DNA from: Papaver somniferum
Lineage: Eukaryota; Streptophyta; Magnoliopsida; Ranunculales; Papaveraceae
Direction of reading: 5' to 3'
Assembly (NCBI RefSeq): GCF_003573695.1
Contig: NC_039359.1
Location: 158,676,377 to 158,740,376, forward strand
DNA length: 64,000 bases
Shown: piece after piece, positions 22,206 through 34,119 of the stretch
How the letters are laid out: every line of letters begins with the position of its first letter
Position numbering within the stretch: position 1 is the stretch's first letter
Notes under the pieces: model-generated
The model's database searches: none
What the model was told of the DNA's origin: nothing
What the model saw: only the letters and a program-made list of their open reading frames with translations
Position numbers and translations under genes: made by a program

Positions 22206-22839
22206 AACTTGGGCGTATTTTGAAATTTTGAAGAAGAAAGGTAGTCCTACACGTTTCCCACTTTGCATTAACTTTCCCCGTAACTGCTCCTTGGTACGAG
22301 GAGCAGTTATTGTCTTCTCTAGCTTCAAAATAGGAAAGAGAATGTGAAAAAAAACTTTTATCCTCTTCTTGTCAGTGTTCATTCTCTTTTTGTTTTCTTA
22401 TTCTTGTTCTTTAGTCATTTATTATCACCGTTCTTGTGAGGAAGATAACAACATTCAATTTTCTGTTTCTTTCTTCTGTTTCTTTCGTTCTTGATTGTCG
22501 CTGCCCCTGTATCTTTTGATATCTTCGATCCTCCTTTATTCGACTGCGGTTGGTGCTTGTCGTCCTCTTCTATACAGGTATGGGGTTTTTCATTAGTTTT
22601 TCATCATTGATTTATCTATGTATCTACCCGTTCGTCTCCTGCTGCTTTGTTCTTGGTTTTGCGATGAAGATCATACATGTCGAAGTATTTATCTGAGTAT
22701 TATCCCTGGAGTCGGATGGAGTATTTTTTAGTTCTTAGGGTTTCTAATGTTTTTCCGGATGAACCATCAATTATGGGTTTTTTGATCTTTAGTGATCTCC
22801 TCGTATTTTTCTCTAAACTGTTTTTGTGTTTCCTTGTAG

Positions 22840-25800
22840 ATATGTCTGATCGTCCGCAGGCTCCTTACCAAACCCCACCATCTAGTCCGCCAAGATCCCT
22901 TCCGCATAGAGATTCTGACAGATCTCCACTTGGGGAAGGCCCTTACAAGTCTTCGCAGTCGGATCCTCGGGGTCATAGGGTTTCATCTTCCTCCGGTGTG
23001 AAGATTGTGCTTACTAAGAAAGGGGATATGCCGAAGGGTCCTTCTGGATCTAGGTATGTTGTTAAACGCGCCCCTTCTCGTCCTCGTGAAGAATCTAGGA
23101 GTACGCAGGATCCTCCTCGTGATGAATCTAGGAGTACGCGGGCTCCTCCTCCTCGTACTGAAATAGTGGATGCTCCGCCCTTTCGTTCAATGGCTCCTCC
23201 TTCAGTGCCTCCGCAGAAATCTTTGCCGCCTCCTCCCGAGGTTTCTTTCAAAGGGAAGTACTCCAAGGGTACTATGTCGAGAGCTGATCCGTCTACAAAT
23301 CTTCCTTCTAAAAGGCAGACGAAGAAGAAACTGTCCCCATGATACACAGCATTTCAGTTGGTAAGAAGAAGGTCACTTTCAAGCATATTGATCTTGAGAT
23401 GTTCAAGGAAAAACATGAACTTCAAGATTTTGAGGTTCGCTTATATGCCCCTGACGATGATATCACCTACGAGCTCCTTGCTAATTATCAGTTTGACGAG
23501 TTTCATCTGTTGACTACGGTTGGATCCTTCGAAGCGGGTCTTATGTTGCCCCTATATAAGTCGGGTGACTCCTTTTATTATGATGTGTTGGCTAGTCGCG
23601 AAGGCTCTTCCACGAACACTCATAATCGTTCCGTGTCACAACTATCTGGGAATTATCTTCGTTCACTGATGGAATGTTACCTGCGAAGCAAGGGAGAGAC
23701 TATGATGACCTGCTATGTTCCAAATCCTGCTGAGAGAGAGTGGTACACTCCTCAGAATTTTAACAGTTCTTTTGGGGATTATGTCAACAGCAGAAACCGT
23801 AAGCCGTGGAGTGTTAGTCTTCGTAATATTGCTGCTCCTCGTGGTGAAATTCGTCTTTTGAGTGAGGTGAGTGATGCCAAGCTGAAGTATGTTCCTGGTA
23901 CTGAGGGATCTGCTAAACGGAAACTCTTTCCTGCTCGTGAAAGGATTAAGCATGACCATGATTATGAATGGCATGCTAATGTTATTGAGGTAGTTGGTCC
24001 TTGGACTTATGGGTGGATTCCGGGTCCACGCGGTTGGCATCCTTCTGAAAATAACAATCCTCGTGAAACTCCTCCTGTTCATTATGGAGATTTCTATCCT
24101 TGGCGTCCGAATTTCGAGGGCATGAATTTTCCTTATGCTCTTGATGTCGTTGATGGAGATGAGGAGGAGGGTTCTGGTGCTATCCATCCATCGAAGAGTG
24201 CTGCTGCTGCCAAGGTATAGTTTCTTTTTATATTCTCTATCTTTTTGCCCCTTTTTCCTCGGTTGAAATAATTTTCATTTTTGAAGTGAGGGAAAAAATG
24301 AGCCTTTGTGGGATGTATACTGGTTTTTAGGTGTCGAAGAAGAAGAAACTTGGACCCAAACAATCTTCTACTGCGGTTACCGATGAGGCTGAGGGTTATG
24401 AGGAGGTTTCGAGTCCCGTAAACCAAGGGTATGTTGAGGACGAAGAAATGTCCAATGGATAAGAGCGTACCGACACTTCTCACCTTGATGACGAAGGTGG
24501 TAATGGTGAAGAAAAAATTGCCGCGGGTGGTGATGGTGAGGTTGAAGTTGCCGCGGGTGGTGATGGTGAAGAAGAAGTTGCCGCGGGTGGTGATGGTGAG
24601 GGTGAAGTTGTCGCGGGTGGATCTTCCCCTGTTGGAAATGACATTGTTGGTGTGGGTACTCTGCCCGTAATTTTCCCAGAATTTTCTTTCGGTAGGATAT
24701 ATTCCGCGGGGGAATCCTTTGATGTGACTGCTGCCATGGGTCTTGCCGAAGACTTCTCATTGCTTTCCCCAAATGATGATTGGGATGTGCTTGGGGATCT
24801 TGGAAAATAAGGTACCACTGATCAGCAAGCTGAGAACGCAGGTGGTCATGCTGAGGGTGGTAATGTCGAGACTTGTGCGGGTGAGGAGATAACCTCCAAG
24901 GGGAAGTCTGCGGTTGAGTCTCCTTCCGAGGATTTCCCTTACTAGCTAATGCCTGAAGGTGAAGATGCCATTTTGGATTTTGCTAAAGAAGAAGAACCTG
25001 ATGTTCGTCCCTAACCCTGCCCCCGTGGTCACTGGTGAGAAGAATTCCGACGCTTATACTCGTCGAATGATGCAATTGTCTTCTGAAGCCCGCGTTGCTG
25101 AGATGTGGGAGAAGAATCTTAGAGCTTCGGAAGCTAACCTAGTGGTTGACCCTCCCTCCTATGTTGCTGATATGATGTCCATAGCTGATGGGTACCAGTA
25201 CGGTCTTCCCCAGCAGCGTGTTTTAGAGGTAAATCCGTGTACTCTTTTTATGATATCCGCGCATTGTGTTCTTCGTGATATCTGATCCCTTTGGTATAAT
25301 AATGTTTGTTGTTTGTGACGTAGATGATGAGGAGCGAACATTGTAACCATGTTCTATACCAATTCTTCAAAGCAAAGTCTTTAAAGTTGGAGGCCAAGCT
25401 TCGTCATAGAGAAGAGGAACTGTCTGCGGCTGAAGTGGAAATAAATGAACTGAGGGTCGTCTGAAGGAAAAAGAACAGCTGGTTAACGCTGAGGAGACTC
25501 TTCGTTCAGAACTTGCTATAGTCCGCAACGAATTGGAGCAGACTCGTAGAAGTGTCTCGTCCTTCACAGGTTCGTATTTTACGTATTTTTCACTCCTTGT
25601 GATTCCCTATCTGTATTTTGGTGTTCTGTCTGAGTCTCCCCACCCTATCTTCAGTGGGTGGAGTCCCCGAGTTGATATGGCTTCGGAAAGAAAGGGAACG
25701 ACAGAAATCCCGTATTGTAGAGTTGGTGGGTAAGTTGAAGAGCGAAGCCGTAAAGTGGAATGCTCGTGTTGATGAGCACAACGCCTTAACAGCTGAGTGG

Positions 25801-26822
25801 CGTGAAAAGCGAACACTGATGGTTGATATGCAAAATAAGTACAATCATGACCGTTTTTTGTTTAATGGTACATTGCTATGGACGCGTGAGAACCTGCGTG
25901 ATGCTCGAGAACATGCTTCAGACTTAGAGGCTAGAGTGCGCTTTTTAGAAGGAGAGTTACAACAGGCTTGTTCTTTCTTAGGCCCCGGGGTTAGGGATAG
26001 TATGTTGCGTCTTTCTAAGGAAAGATATAATGCTAGGGCCGAGGTTGTTGATCTTAGTAAATCCCTTGAAGCGTCTCGAGCGGATGTTGCTCGCCAAGTG
26101 GAGTCTGAAAGAGATCTTGAGGTGAATGTGTATCGACTCCATAAAATGATGGGGGAGGTGAATGACGAAGTCAACCATCTTCGTCACTTGGATTCGATGA
26201 AGCAGGTAGATTTAGACGCGAGTCAATTTTCTCTTACGAAACTTCAAATGGATTATAAGAAACTATCCATCGAATATGACTTTCTTGATGAGGCTCGGGA
26301 CGCAGTTGTCAATGAGTATGAAGAGGCTTCGGCTAATGTCGAAGGTATAACCTCGTTTTATCGAGTGTGACTCTGTTATTTTTTCGTTTTAACCCCTGGT
26401 ATTTCTTGTTTTCAGCACTCGAGGGACAGCTTCACGCAACAAATGATGAGCTTAAAAAGACTCAATCTGCCTTAGTGCAGCAGGAAGGACAAGACAACCA
26501 TTTCAAAGGGTTGGCCGCGTCTCGTGAGGAAGCAGCGGAGATTGCCTCCAAAGAGGCGGAACGCCTATCTGTATTGTTGTCTCAGGCCAACCAGCAGACC
26601 GCTGTTATCACTTATAAGGCTCGATGTCATTTGGCTGAAGAGACCAACAAAGTCCTGGATAATATTGAACTTGGTCTTAAAGTCGAACATGGTCTTGTCA
26701 AGAATTATCCGCGTCGTCCCCTTCCCGCGCCTTTACCTGGTTCTTCTGGGCCCTCTTCAGGTGGTAGCGTACCTTCATCTCGCAGAGACAACCCCGTTGA
26801 TGGAGCTGTATCGTCCAAGTAG
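22840..26822 (+). pseudogene. Antisense additional ORF (aORF) of the Tat element, multi-exon, Transposase_28-like
   Basis: The gene runs opposite to gag-pol, between integrase and the 3' LTR. A likely 5' untranslated exon ends at 22577 (CAG|GTATGG), and the next begins at 22840 (TTGTAG|AT) with ATG at 22842. Further GT-AG introns lie at 24215-24330, 25229-25323, 25570-25654 and 26345-26415; the stop is at 26820-26822. Order in the protein: Pro/Ser/Arg-rich N-terminus; a folded part (FEVRLYAPDDDITYELLANY, TTVGSFEAGLMLPLY) of the kind annotated as putative gypsy-type transposon protein (PF04195); an acidic Gly-rich repeat; a long coiled coil (from about 25324). Damage: frameshift near 23335, stop at 24461, further stops and a frameshift at 24808-25015, frameshift near 25455. 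Its function is unknown in the literature I know. The family call rests on position and composition. Confidence 0.75.
24502..24625 (+). repeat. 30-base minisatellite inside the aORF
   Basis: About four tandem units of GCCGCGGGTGGTGATGGTGA plus ten variable bases code AAGGDGE(V/E/G)EV decapeptides. The period is a multiple of three, so unit number can vary without shifting frame. Confidence 0.85.
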
Positions 26823-27528
26823 ATTTATTTTATTAGTCATAGAAAGTTGATACTTGTTGATTATACAATTTCTGATCATTTTTTGATGTGTTTTCTGCTT
26901 TATCTTATTTGTTGCATCTTGTAATCAACTCTTTATGAAATGGATCATCCTTTTGGCATACCTGAGTTATCAATTCATCTTTTTATTTTAAAGTATTGTG
27001 AAGTGTTAAACTAGAAATAACTTGTTTTGTAAAAAGTTGAGAGTGTTTGAGTGCGACACCGAAGGTAAATACCTTCGTGATCGTCTTGAGACCTGTCACC
27101 CCGCTGGCGAATCCTGGGCCAGAGGATTCTCAAACGGTGGGGGCCGAGGCAGCGTTCTAGGATATGGAATTCTTATTTGAAAATATTTACATGCACCCAT
27201 TCCGTCGACCCGATGCCTTAAAATTGGTTGGGTATCTCTTTCTGCTGGGTGCCTTCCCCCTGGTCTTACACTCATAGACACTGATAGGGGAGCCCTGAGA
27301 GATTGTAGATTAACTACTTTCCCCAATATTGTTAATTTATAATGTAATTTACATGCGTTCATCCCGCGGGCCTTTTGACCATTTCGTTTACTTGAAGATT
27401 TCCCAAAAAGTTTGTTTGATTGAGAGGTTGAGGCCTGCTACTCCTCGTCCAGAGATAGAAACATGTAAAGCGGCTACGCTACCTTCTTCTTCTGGTATTC
27501 TCCACGCAGATGCAAAGTTGCGCTGCTC
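26823..27528. other. Spacer between convergent aORF and integrase ends
   Basis: No gene. The antisense gene ends at 26822 and integrase ends, from the other strand, at 27529. AT-rich DNA is followed by a GC-richer part (27060-27300) with a short hairpin, CGAAGGTAAATACCTTCG, at 27060-27077. Transcription terminators for both directions would be expected here but none is clear. Confidence 0.5.
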
Positions 27529-28545
27529 CTATGGGTAGTACGGTTTGATCCATTTAGCATTCCAAGGGTGCCGAAGGACCTCTCCTTTCAGATTGCGAAG
27601 ATAGTAGGAACCGTTTCCCGCAATGTCGTGTATTATAAAAGGTCCTCCCCATGTAGGTGCTAACTTTCCCCATTTCTTCTCTCGTTGATACTGCGGGATT
27701 GTTCTTAGCACATACTGCCCTTCTACAAAATTTCGAAGCTTAAACTTTTTATTGTACTCTCTCGCTAGTCTCCGTTGATAATTTTCCATCTTCTGCAATG
27801 CTGCTTCCCTCCTTCCTTCCAGGTCGTCCAGTCTCTCTAACATCATGTATGTTGTGAGATTTTTCTCCCATGCTTCGGTCTTTGTGGTTGGCATGAGGAT
27901 CTCTGTTGGGATGACTGCTTCAGATCCATAAGTGAGGAGAAATGGGGACTCCCCAGTGGCAGATCTTCGTGTTGTCCTGTTTGCCCATAATACATTGTGT
28001 AGTTGTTCACACCATCGCCCCTTGTGTTCGTCTAACTTCTTTTTGAGGATAAGGGCGAGGGTCTTGTTGGTAGCTTCCGTTTGTCCGTTGCTTTGAGGGT
28101 ATATGGGGGTGGACTTGTTTTTCCTTATTTTGAAAGTGTCGAAGAGCATGTCTATATTTTTCCCCTGTAAATGTTTACCATTACCGGACACGATTTCCGC
28201 TGGTATGTCGAACCTGCAAATAATGTTTTGGAATATGAAAGTAAACACGTCCACGTCTCTGATCCTGGCTAAGGATTTGGATTCCACCCATTTACTAAAG
28301 TAGTCCGTGGCTACTATCAAAAATCGTCTTTTCCCTGATCCTTCGATGAAAGGCCCAACGATATCTATGCCCCATTTTGCGAATGGCCACGGACTATCCA
28401 AAGAATTCAACGTTGTTGCTGGTGCGTGTATCTTTTTGGCGAAACGTTGACATTCTTCACATCGTCGGGACATTCTTGCAGCATCTTGTATCATTGTGGG
28501 ACAGTAATATCCTTGCATTTTTGCTTTGTCGGCTAGTGATCTCAT
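27529..28545 (-). pseudogene. Integrase of the Tat element, second catalytic Asp replaced by Gly
   Basis: An open frame of 338 codons. Its N-terminal end holds CEEC, the end of the HHCC zinc region. The rve core follows with GIDIVGPF (first Asp), then EIVSGNGKHL where the family has a DNG motif (second Asp is Gly here), and QSNGQTEATNK (Glu). The C-terminus has WKLAPTW/GPFII-type sequence ending NAKWIKPYYP, typical of gypsy integrase C-terminal domains. Integrase inserts the cDNA into the host genome. Loss of the middle carboxylate of the DDE triad should abolish catalysis. Upstream, the link to the aRH block needs a frameshift near 28600. Confidence 0.85.
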
Positions 28546-28611
28546 GCCGCTATGATTTCCTGCGTCACCATAATGGATGTTGTTTAGAATTCGATGCCCC
28601 TCCTTCCTGGA

Positions 28612-29340
28612 TTAGCAATGTAGTAACGGTCCGAGGAATGATTTCTTGTACAGGATCCCATCCAGAAGATCATATCTTCCTACTTTGGAGAGTATTTTCC
28701 TGGTTTGTTTGTGATCCGCGGGTAAGGTTCCATCCTTGAGAAACGCATGGATCATCATTCTCCAATCATCTTCGTTGTTGAAATCTTCGTCTTTATTTGC
28801 TCTTGACAGGATATCTTCTTCGTAAAAATCGTCACAGATGTCTTCTCCCACCTGATCTTCGATATTTTCTTCCACTGTATCTTGATTTGTAGCAAAGGAA
28901 AATTGTGTTGCAACCGAAGGCTCGTATACCCTTGTTATTTTGATAGCTTCGATACTCTTGTCCTTCAGCATGGATGATATATATGCTAGGGCATCCGCGT
29001 GCCTGAGATCCCTTCTGCATAAGTGCCGGAACTTGATGTTCGGAATTTGTGATGCCAATGTTTGGACCAAGGACATGTAAGCTGAGAGGGTGTCGTCGTA
29101 CACATTGTATTCGATCCCTATTTGCCGTATGACAAGCTGCGAATCACTTGTCAGTCTTACATCAGTTACCCCCATATCTATTATTAAGCGGAGGGCATGT
29201 ACGACTGCCTCGTATTCGACGATGTTATTAGTATGCTCTTTGAATTCTAATCTGAGTGCCTGTACGATCCTTTCTCCAGTTGGGGTGGTGATGACAATAA
29301 CTATTCCTGCCCCTTCCTTATTTTTGGAACCATGAACGAA
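28612..29340 (-). pseudogene. Second RNase H (aRH) and linker of the Tat element
   Basis: A 188-codon frame from 29175 includes MGVTDVRLTSDSQLVIRQI (the SDSQLV active-site block) and, further on, RHADALAYISS (the ADxLA motif) of archaeal-type RNase H. The start of the domain (FVHGSKNKEG region) lies upstream at about 29340-29180. An acidic linker (EENIEDQVGEDICDDFYEED) and the DGILYKK sequence that precedes integrase follow. A separate aRH after the usual RNase H is diagnostic of the Tat lineage. The reading frame breaks near 28612 and near 29390. Confidence 0.8.
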
Positions 29341-29861
29341 GACTTCCCATTGTCTTTGACTCGCGGGTTCGAGGACATCAAATGGATCCTTGCTTTCTTT
29401 TGGGAATGTTGAATTTCATGAATGATGTTGAATTGGTCCAGGTGGGTGCTCCACTTGGCTATTCTACCTACTTTTCCCGCGCTTTTGAGGACTGCTTCCA
29501 GTGGTGCTTTGCATGGGACGCGGATGAAGTGAGTTAGGAAATAGGTTCTCAGCTTTTGAGTAGCCCATACCAATGCCAAGATGAGTCGTTCGATCTTCGT
29601 GTAATTCCTTTCCGCAGAATTCAGGGTCTTACTGACATAATAGACAAGTTGTTCTATCTTCGTATTGGTTTTGACCAACACTGTGCTAACTGCGTCTTTT
29701 GTTGCTGCTATGTACAATGCCAAAACCTCATCAGGGTCAGTCTTATGTAGGATTGGAATTGAAGCCAGATGTTCCTTGATTCTTTGGAAAGCTTCTTCGC
29801 ATTCTGCGGTCCATTCAAACTTACTCCCTTTTTTGATAATATTGAAAAAAAATGTTTGCAT
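29301..29861 (-). pseudogene. RT thumb/connection and RNase H1 of the Tat element
   Basis: 186 codons. FEWTAECEEAFQRIKEHLA begins the connection region. LALYIAATKDAVSTVLV corresponds to the first RNase H strands, and YVSKTLNSAERNYTKIERL is the family's conserved Glu-containing block. It ends AKWSTHLDQFNIIHEIQ, then loses frame in a poly-A/G stretch near 29395. The upstream break is at a run of eight A (about 29846-29853), a likely slippage site. The usual first Asp position reads A-T-K here, as is common in this lineage. Confidence 0.75.
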
Positions 29862-30835
29862 TTGTACGAGGATCGGGCAATAAATCTGCCCAAGGCTGCT
29901 ATGGACCCATTGAGCTTCTGCACTTATTTTAAATTCTTCGGAGATGGCATTTTTACTATGGCCTGAATATTCGCTGAGTCTACCTCAATGCCCCTTTTTG
30001 TTACCAGATATCCGAGGAATTTCCCTGAGGTGACACCAAAAGTGCATCTTTATGGATTTACTTTCATGTGATGTTTCCTCATTGCTTCGAAAATATCTCT
30101 CAGGTCCCGGTGGTGATCTTTGCGCAGCTTATTTTTGACGAGCATGTCATCAACGTATACTTCTAGGGTACTACCAATCCAAGGCCTAAAGATAGCATCG
30201 ACCATTCTTTGGTATGTTGCCCCTGCGTTTCGAAGTCCAAAGGGCATTCTAGTGTAGCAATAAAGGACATGCGGGGTGTAGAATGCTGTGTGTATTTGAT
30301 CTTGTTCTGCCAGGGCTACTTGGTTGTAACCAGAATATCCATCCATGAATGACAGCTCTTCCTATCCTTCCACTACTTCAACCAGCTGATCTATGCTTGG
30401 CAGGGGATAGCTGTCCTTTGGACATGCCTTGTTGAGATTAGTAAAGTCGATGCATATCCTAACCCCTCCATTTTTCTTAGGAACGACGACCATGTTGGAG
30501 ATCCATGTAGGGTATTTGACTTCCTTGATGAAGCCTGCTTCTAGTAGTTTCCGAAGTTCTTTTTCTACTGCCTTATGATACTCTGGTGCAACTTTTCTTA
30601 TTTTCTTCCTGAAAGGTGGCGTGCCTGGTTTGATGCGCAGCTCGTGTTGGATTATTTTCGGATCAATCTCCGGCATATCTCCTAACTTCCAGGCGAATAC
30701 ATCCGTGTATTCTTTAAGTAATTTGGTTAAGGAATATTCTCTTCTTTTGTCCATTATGTTCCCTACTTTGATCATCTTCGGGTTTTCTTCCGTTCCTATG
30801 TTAATTTCTTTTACGGGCTCCACTGGTGTGAACAC
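29862..30835 (-). pseudogene. Reverse transcriptase of the Tat element
   Basis: The frame starts after the gag-protease stop with FTPVEPVKEINI. ELRIKPGTPPFRKKIRK and IKEVKYPTWISNMVVVPKK lead to RICIDFTNLNKACPKDSYPLP. A stop at about 30359 falls in the VVEG/HEELSFMD region. The next block has MDGYSGYNQVAL, MPFGLRNAGATYQRMVD and the catalytic EVYVDDMLVK (YVDD). A further stop at about 30047 and one near 29940 follow. The catalytic aspartates are intact, but the frame is not. Confidence 0.85.
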
Positions 30836-30874
30836 CGGCTTCGGGTCCCCGAGGACTGGGACGTACTTTAATTG

Positions 30875-32470
30875 CTATTTGGTATGTTTATGTCCTTCGT
30901 TGGTTGCTGAAGTACTTGTCTCTGTGTTTAGGACATTATCATCTTTTGTCAAACCCTTCCCTGTGGTTTCCTTGAGGAACAGGTCTATGGCCTTTTCTTT
31001 CGAAGCTTCTTTATTTTTAATCCTTCGGGTTTTTCGCTGCTCCTCTTGTTCGTTGTTGATATGATCCTGAGTGGTCTGGCACTCTTGTGCAGAGACCCGA
31101 TCTCCCTTGATTTCCATCACTCCCTCGGGTGTAGGGAACCTGAGATATTGGTAGTAAGTTGCATCCACTCCCTTGAGTTTATGTACCCACTTTCGCCCAA
31201 TCATAGCGTTATAGGGGGATGGGGCGTCAACCACGCTGAATCGTGTTTCTACTTTCATGGGTCCGGCGCTCACCTGCAACACGATGTCTCCCAATGGATT
31301 TGTGGGCGCTCCATTGAACCCGTAGATGGTGTAATAAGAGGTCATTAGTTGTTCATCATGGAGCTTCATCCGTTTGAAGGCGTCGTAGAATAGAACGTTC
31401 ACTGAGCTTCCCCCGTCTATGAGGATCTTTTTGAGGTTACATCCGGCCACTGGTAGTGTGAGGACCAAGGTATCGTTATGGTCTTCCATATCTTCTTCGA
31501 TATCTTCAGTATCGAAGATAATAGGTGCGTCCATCCACTCTTCGTGCTCGTCCACTTCTACGCCATCAATCTTATATAATTCGCAGTGGTCTTCGAACTG
31601 CTTCCGTAGCCTCTTTCCTATCTGCGCTGTAAGGGAGGGCCCTGCGGCTTCGGAACACGAGATGGTGTTGATTGTGCGGTTTCCCTCTGGAAGCTGGACT
31701 TGCTTGGTCCGTTTGGATCTGTCCTCGGTGACCTCCTTTCGTATGTAATACTTGAGTTCGCCAGCATCAATCAATTTTTGGATCATTATTTTAAAGTTTT
31801 TGCATTTCTCGGTTTGGTGTCCATTGAAGCAATGATACTCACAGTAATCTTTAGACTTCTCGGTTCTTGGGGGATGTTTTCCCTTAGACCACGGCCACTC
31901 CAAATTTTCCCTTCCTTTGATCTCTCGCAAGATCTGAGCGTAGCTAGCATTGAGCTTCGTGTAAACCTGATCTTCGAATTTTCGATCGTCTTTTCGACAT
32001 TCATCCCTTCGTTCCTTCCTATCTTCGTGAGGCCGTTCCACTGAGCTATTTCTTTTGGCCCCGCTGGTTTGTTCTGCGGAATTGGTACGGTGAGATCTCT
32101 GCGTTTGTGCCCTCGGGTTCTCACGCTGGATTTCTTCAAGACGAGCGTACTTTTCAATAATTATTCGAAGATCTCCTTCTGTCTTAGGTACGCTTCCATG
32201 AATCTCAACAAATAGTGGACTCATTCGGTCTAATCCCCACTTGTAGCAGTTGATACTTACTACGGGATCCACACTCCTTATGGCTTGGCAGATCTTGTGC
32301 CATCTGTTGGTGTATTCCCTCGTGTTCTCCTTGTATCCAATTGCCAGAGAAAAAAGTTTATCCATTCCAGTGTTGACAGCTTTGTTGTACATGTATGTCC
32401 TCAGGAATTTCTCTGCGAGTTGATCGTAGGAGTTGATGGAATCAGGTGGCAGGTTGTCAAACCAAGACAA
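30875..32470 (-). pseudogene. Gag C-terminal half and aspartic protease of the Tat element
   Basis: 531 open codons. LPPDSINSYDQLAEKFLRTY and YTNRWHKICQAI belong to the Retrotrans_gag family. Near residue 213, YCEYHCFNGHQTEKC is the CxxxH...GHxTxxC knuckle of this lineage. The protease follows at about residues 340-460 with KKILIDGGSSVNVLF (active-site DGGSS) and YNAMIGRKWVHKL. The frame ends with TAG at 30875-30877 but stays in register with RT beyond it, so gag-PR-RT were originally one polyprotein frame here. Upstream a frameshift at about 32525 separates it from the first gag half. Confidence 0.85.
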
Positions 32471-32535
32471 AGCCGATCCCTTCAGACTTGATGGGAAATA
32501 TCTACAGAGGACGGCATCGTTCTGACTCCATCGGG

Positions 32536-33597
32536 CTAAGATACGTTATAATATCGGATATGTGCCGCAGGATCACTGGATCCGTCGTAGCATTCAAAAG
32601 TTGGGACAGGGCACTTTAACGGAATGGGGGTATTTGCCAGGCGATGAGTTAGGGGCATGGAGTTAGCTTCTTTCACCACCTCTTCAAGCCTTCCTCCGCC
32701 TTGTCTGGATTTTAACTTCCTGATTTCAGCCATCATCTCATCACGCAGCTCCTCCATTGCGCGGTAATATCCCACGTTCTCATGCTCAGTTGAGCGTTTC
32801 TTTCTTCGACCTTCGCTGTCATAATAGTTTAACTCTTCGGTGGCATATTCCAGATCGGATGCTTTGCTTCCCCTGCCGGCATTTGCTAGGATGATTCTTC
32901 GGTCTCGATTAGGCTCTGGTGCTTTAGAATTTGCTTCGTACAGTTGTTGGCTAGTCTTCGTGCTTTGGGCAATCCTATCTTTCAAGTCTTGGTTCTCCCT
33001 GGCCAGAAGAGCTACGACATCTGCGTAGACCTGCTGGATCTTTTTCAATTCTTCGAGCTCTACCATCAGTCGGTGGGACTAGTTTGATCCCTGACTGGGA
33101 GTTCCGGCTTGTACTCTTACGGCCATAGTTCCCCCTTCGTCTACTGTGTGTATTAAGGGTGGCCGAGGATCAGCTTCAATCGTTGGTATCTCCAAGTTTG
33201 GTCCCCTCGGTTGAGCTTCCACCCGTGGTACTAAAACCACTGGTTTGGTTTGATTATGACCGTTGGTTGACGACATTCCGAAGATTGGAGGATGTGCGGG
33301 CTGATGTGTCATAGATTCTGCCACCCCCTCTTTTTGTTGATGGATTTGGCTTGAAACCAAAGACTTGTTAGCTTCTGTAGCCTGGAGGGCCGCAACAGTC
33401 TTCGTGGCTGCTGCTTTGAGAGCCGCGGCTGCAATGGAGTTAGTGTTCATAGGTGAGGTGATCTCCGCAGCATCCTTCCTCTGAGTAGTTGTTTTAGCTT
33501 TGTCTCCTTTCTGCTTGCTTCGGGTCATGACCGCGGTAACCATCGGTGTCTCCTTTGATGAGGCTTTGGTTTTTCCTGCCTCTAGTATCTTTTCCAT
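32536..33597 (-). pseudogene. gag: Gag N-terminal half of the Tat element
   Basis: ATG at 33597 opens 172 codons rich in Lys, Thr and Ala (MVTAVMTRSKQKG), stopped by TAG at 33079-33081. The same frame resumes to 32536 with a coiled-coil stretch (LEELKKIQQVYADVVALLAREN), a charged region, and PLTHRLANTPIPLKCPVPTF followed by YDGSSDPAAHIRYYN, the start of the Gag core in Tat elements. It breaks by frameshift at about 32525. No membrane segment is seen. Confidence 0.8.
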
Positions 33598-34102
33598 TTT
33601 TAATCTTTTTCTGCATAGGGGAATAAATAAAGAGAACCAAAGATATCCACGAGGATCGGGTTAGCGCCATTCGTACCCGCATGACTATTGGAATAGAAGG
33701 AAATGAGTTTCCCAAGGGCCTTAATAAAAGAGAAATGTAAAGACTTCATCGGTTTAGTTTTTGCAATACAAATCCTCTAATAAAAAATCATGGACCTTGT
33801 TTTCAGACTACTTTTGAAAAGGAAAACTCTTGAAAAGGCAGATCCGTCGCGAGGACTCATGAATCTGAATTATTTAGTCTTAGTTTTTTTTTTTTTTAAA
33901 AGGAAAACACCTCACGTGCAAATCTGTGATAGATAGCCGTGGGTTTGTCTGCTTTGAAATGGTGTTTGTGAAAATGAAGACCATAAACCCAGAATAAAAA
34001 AGGTTTTGAAAGCACGCTGAACCCAGAATATGGCACAACCATAATGCGCGTTTTAAGGTGAAATCGCAGGATAAGATAAATCTTTTATCGGGACAATGTC
34101 CC
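33598..34102 (-). other. 5' leader of the Tat element
   Basis: Untranslated region between PBS and gag. It has an A/T homopolymer pair at 33885-33902 and no ORF of note. Confidence 0.6.
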
Positions 34103-34119
34103 TGTTTCTAGCGCCAAAT
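34103..34119 (-). other. Primer binding site of the Tat element
   Basis: On the minus strand ATTTGGCGCTAGAAACA directly follows the 5' LTR. TTTGGCGC is the usual core of gypsy primer binding sites. The priming tRNA is not identified. Confidence 0.75.

Noticed and set aside
22973..24187. Minus-strand ORFs at 22973-23347 and 23663-24187
   Set aside because: They are shadows of the plus-strand antisense gene, whose frame has domains and splice sites.
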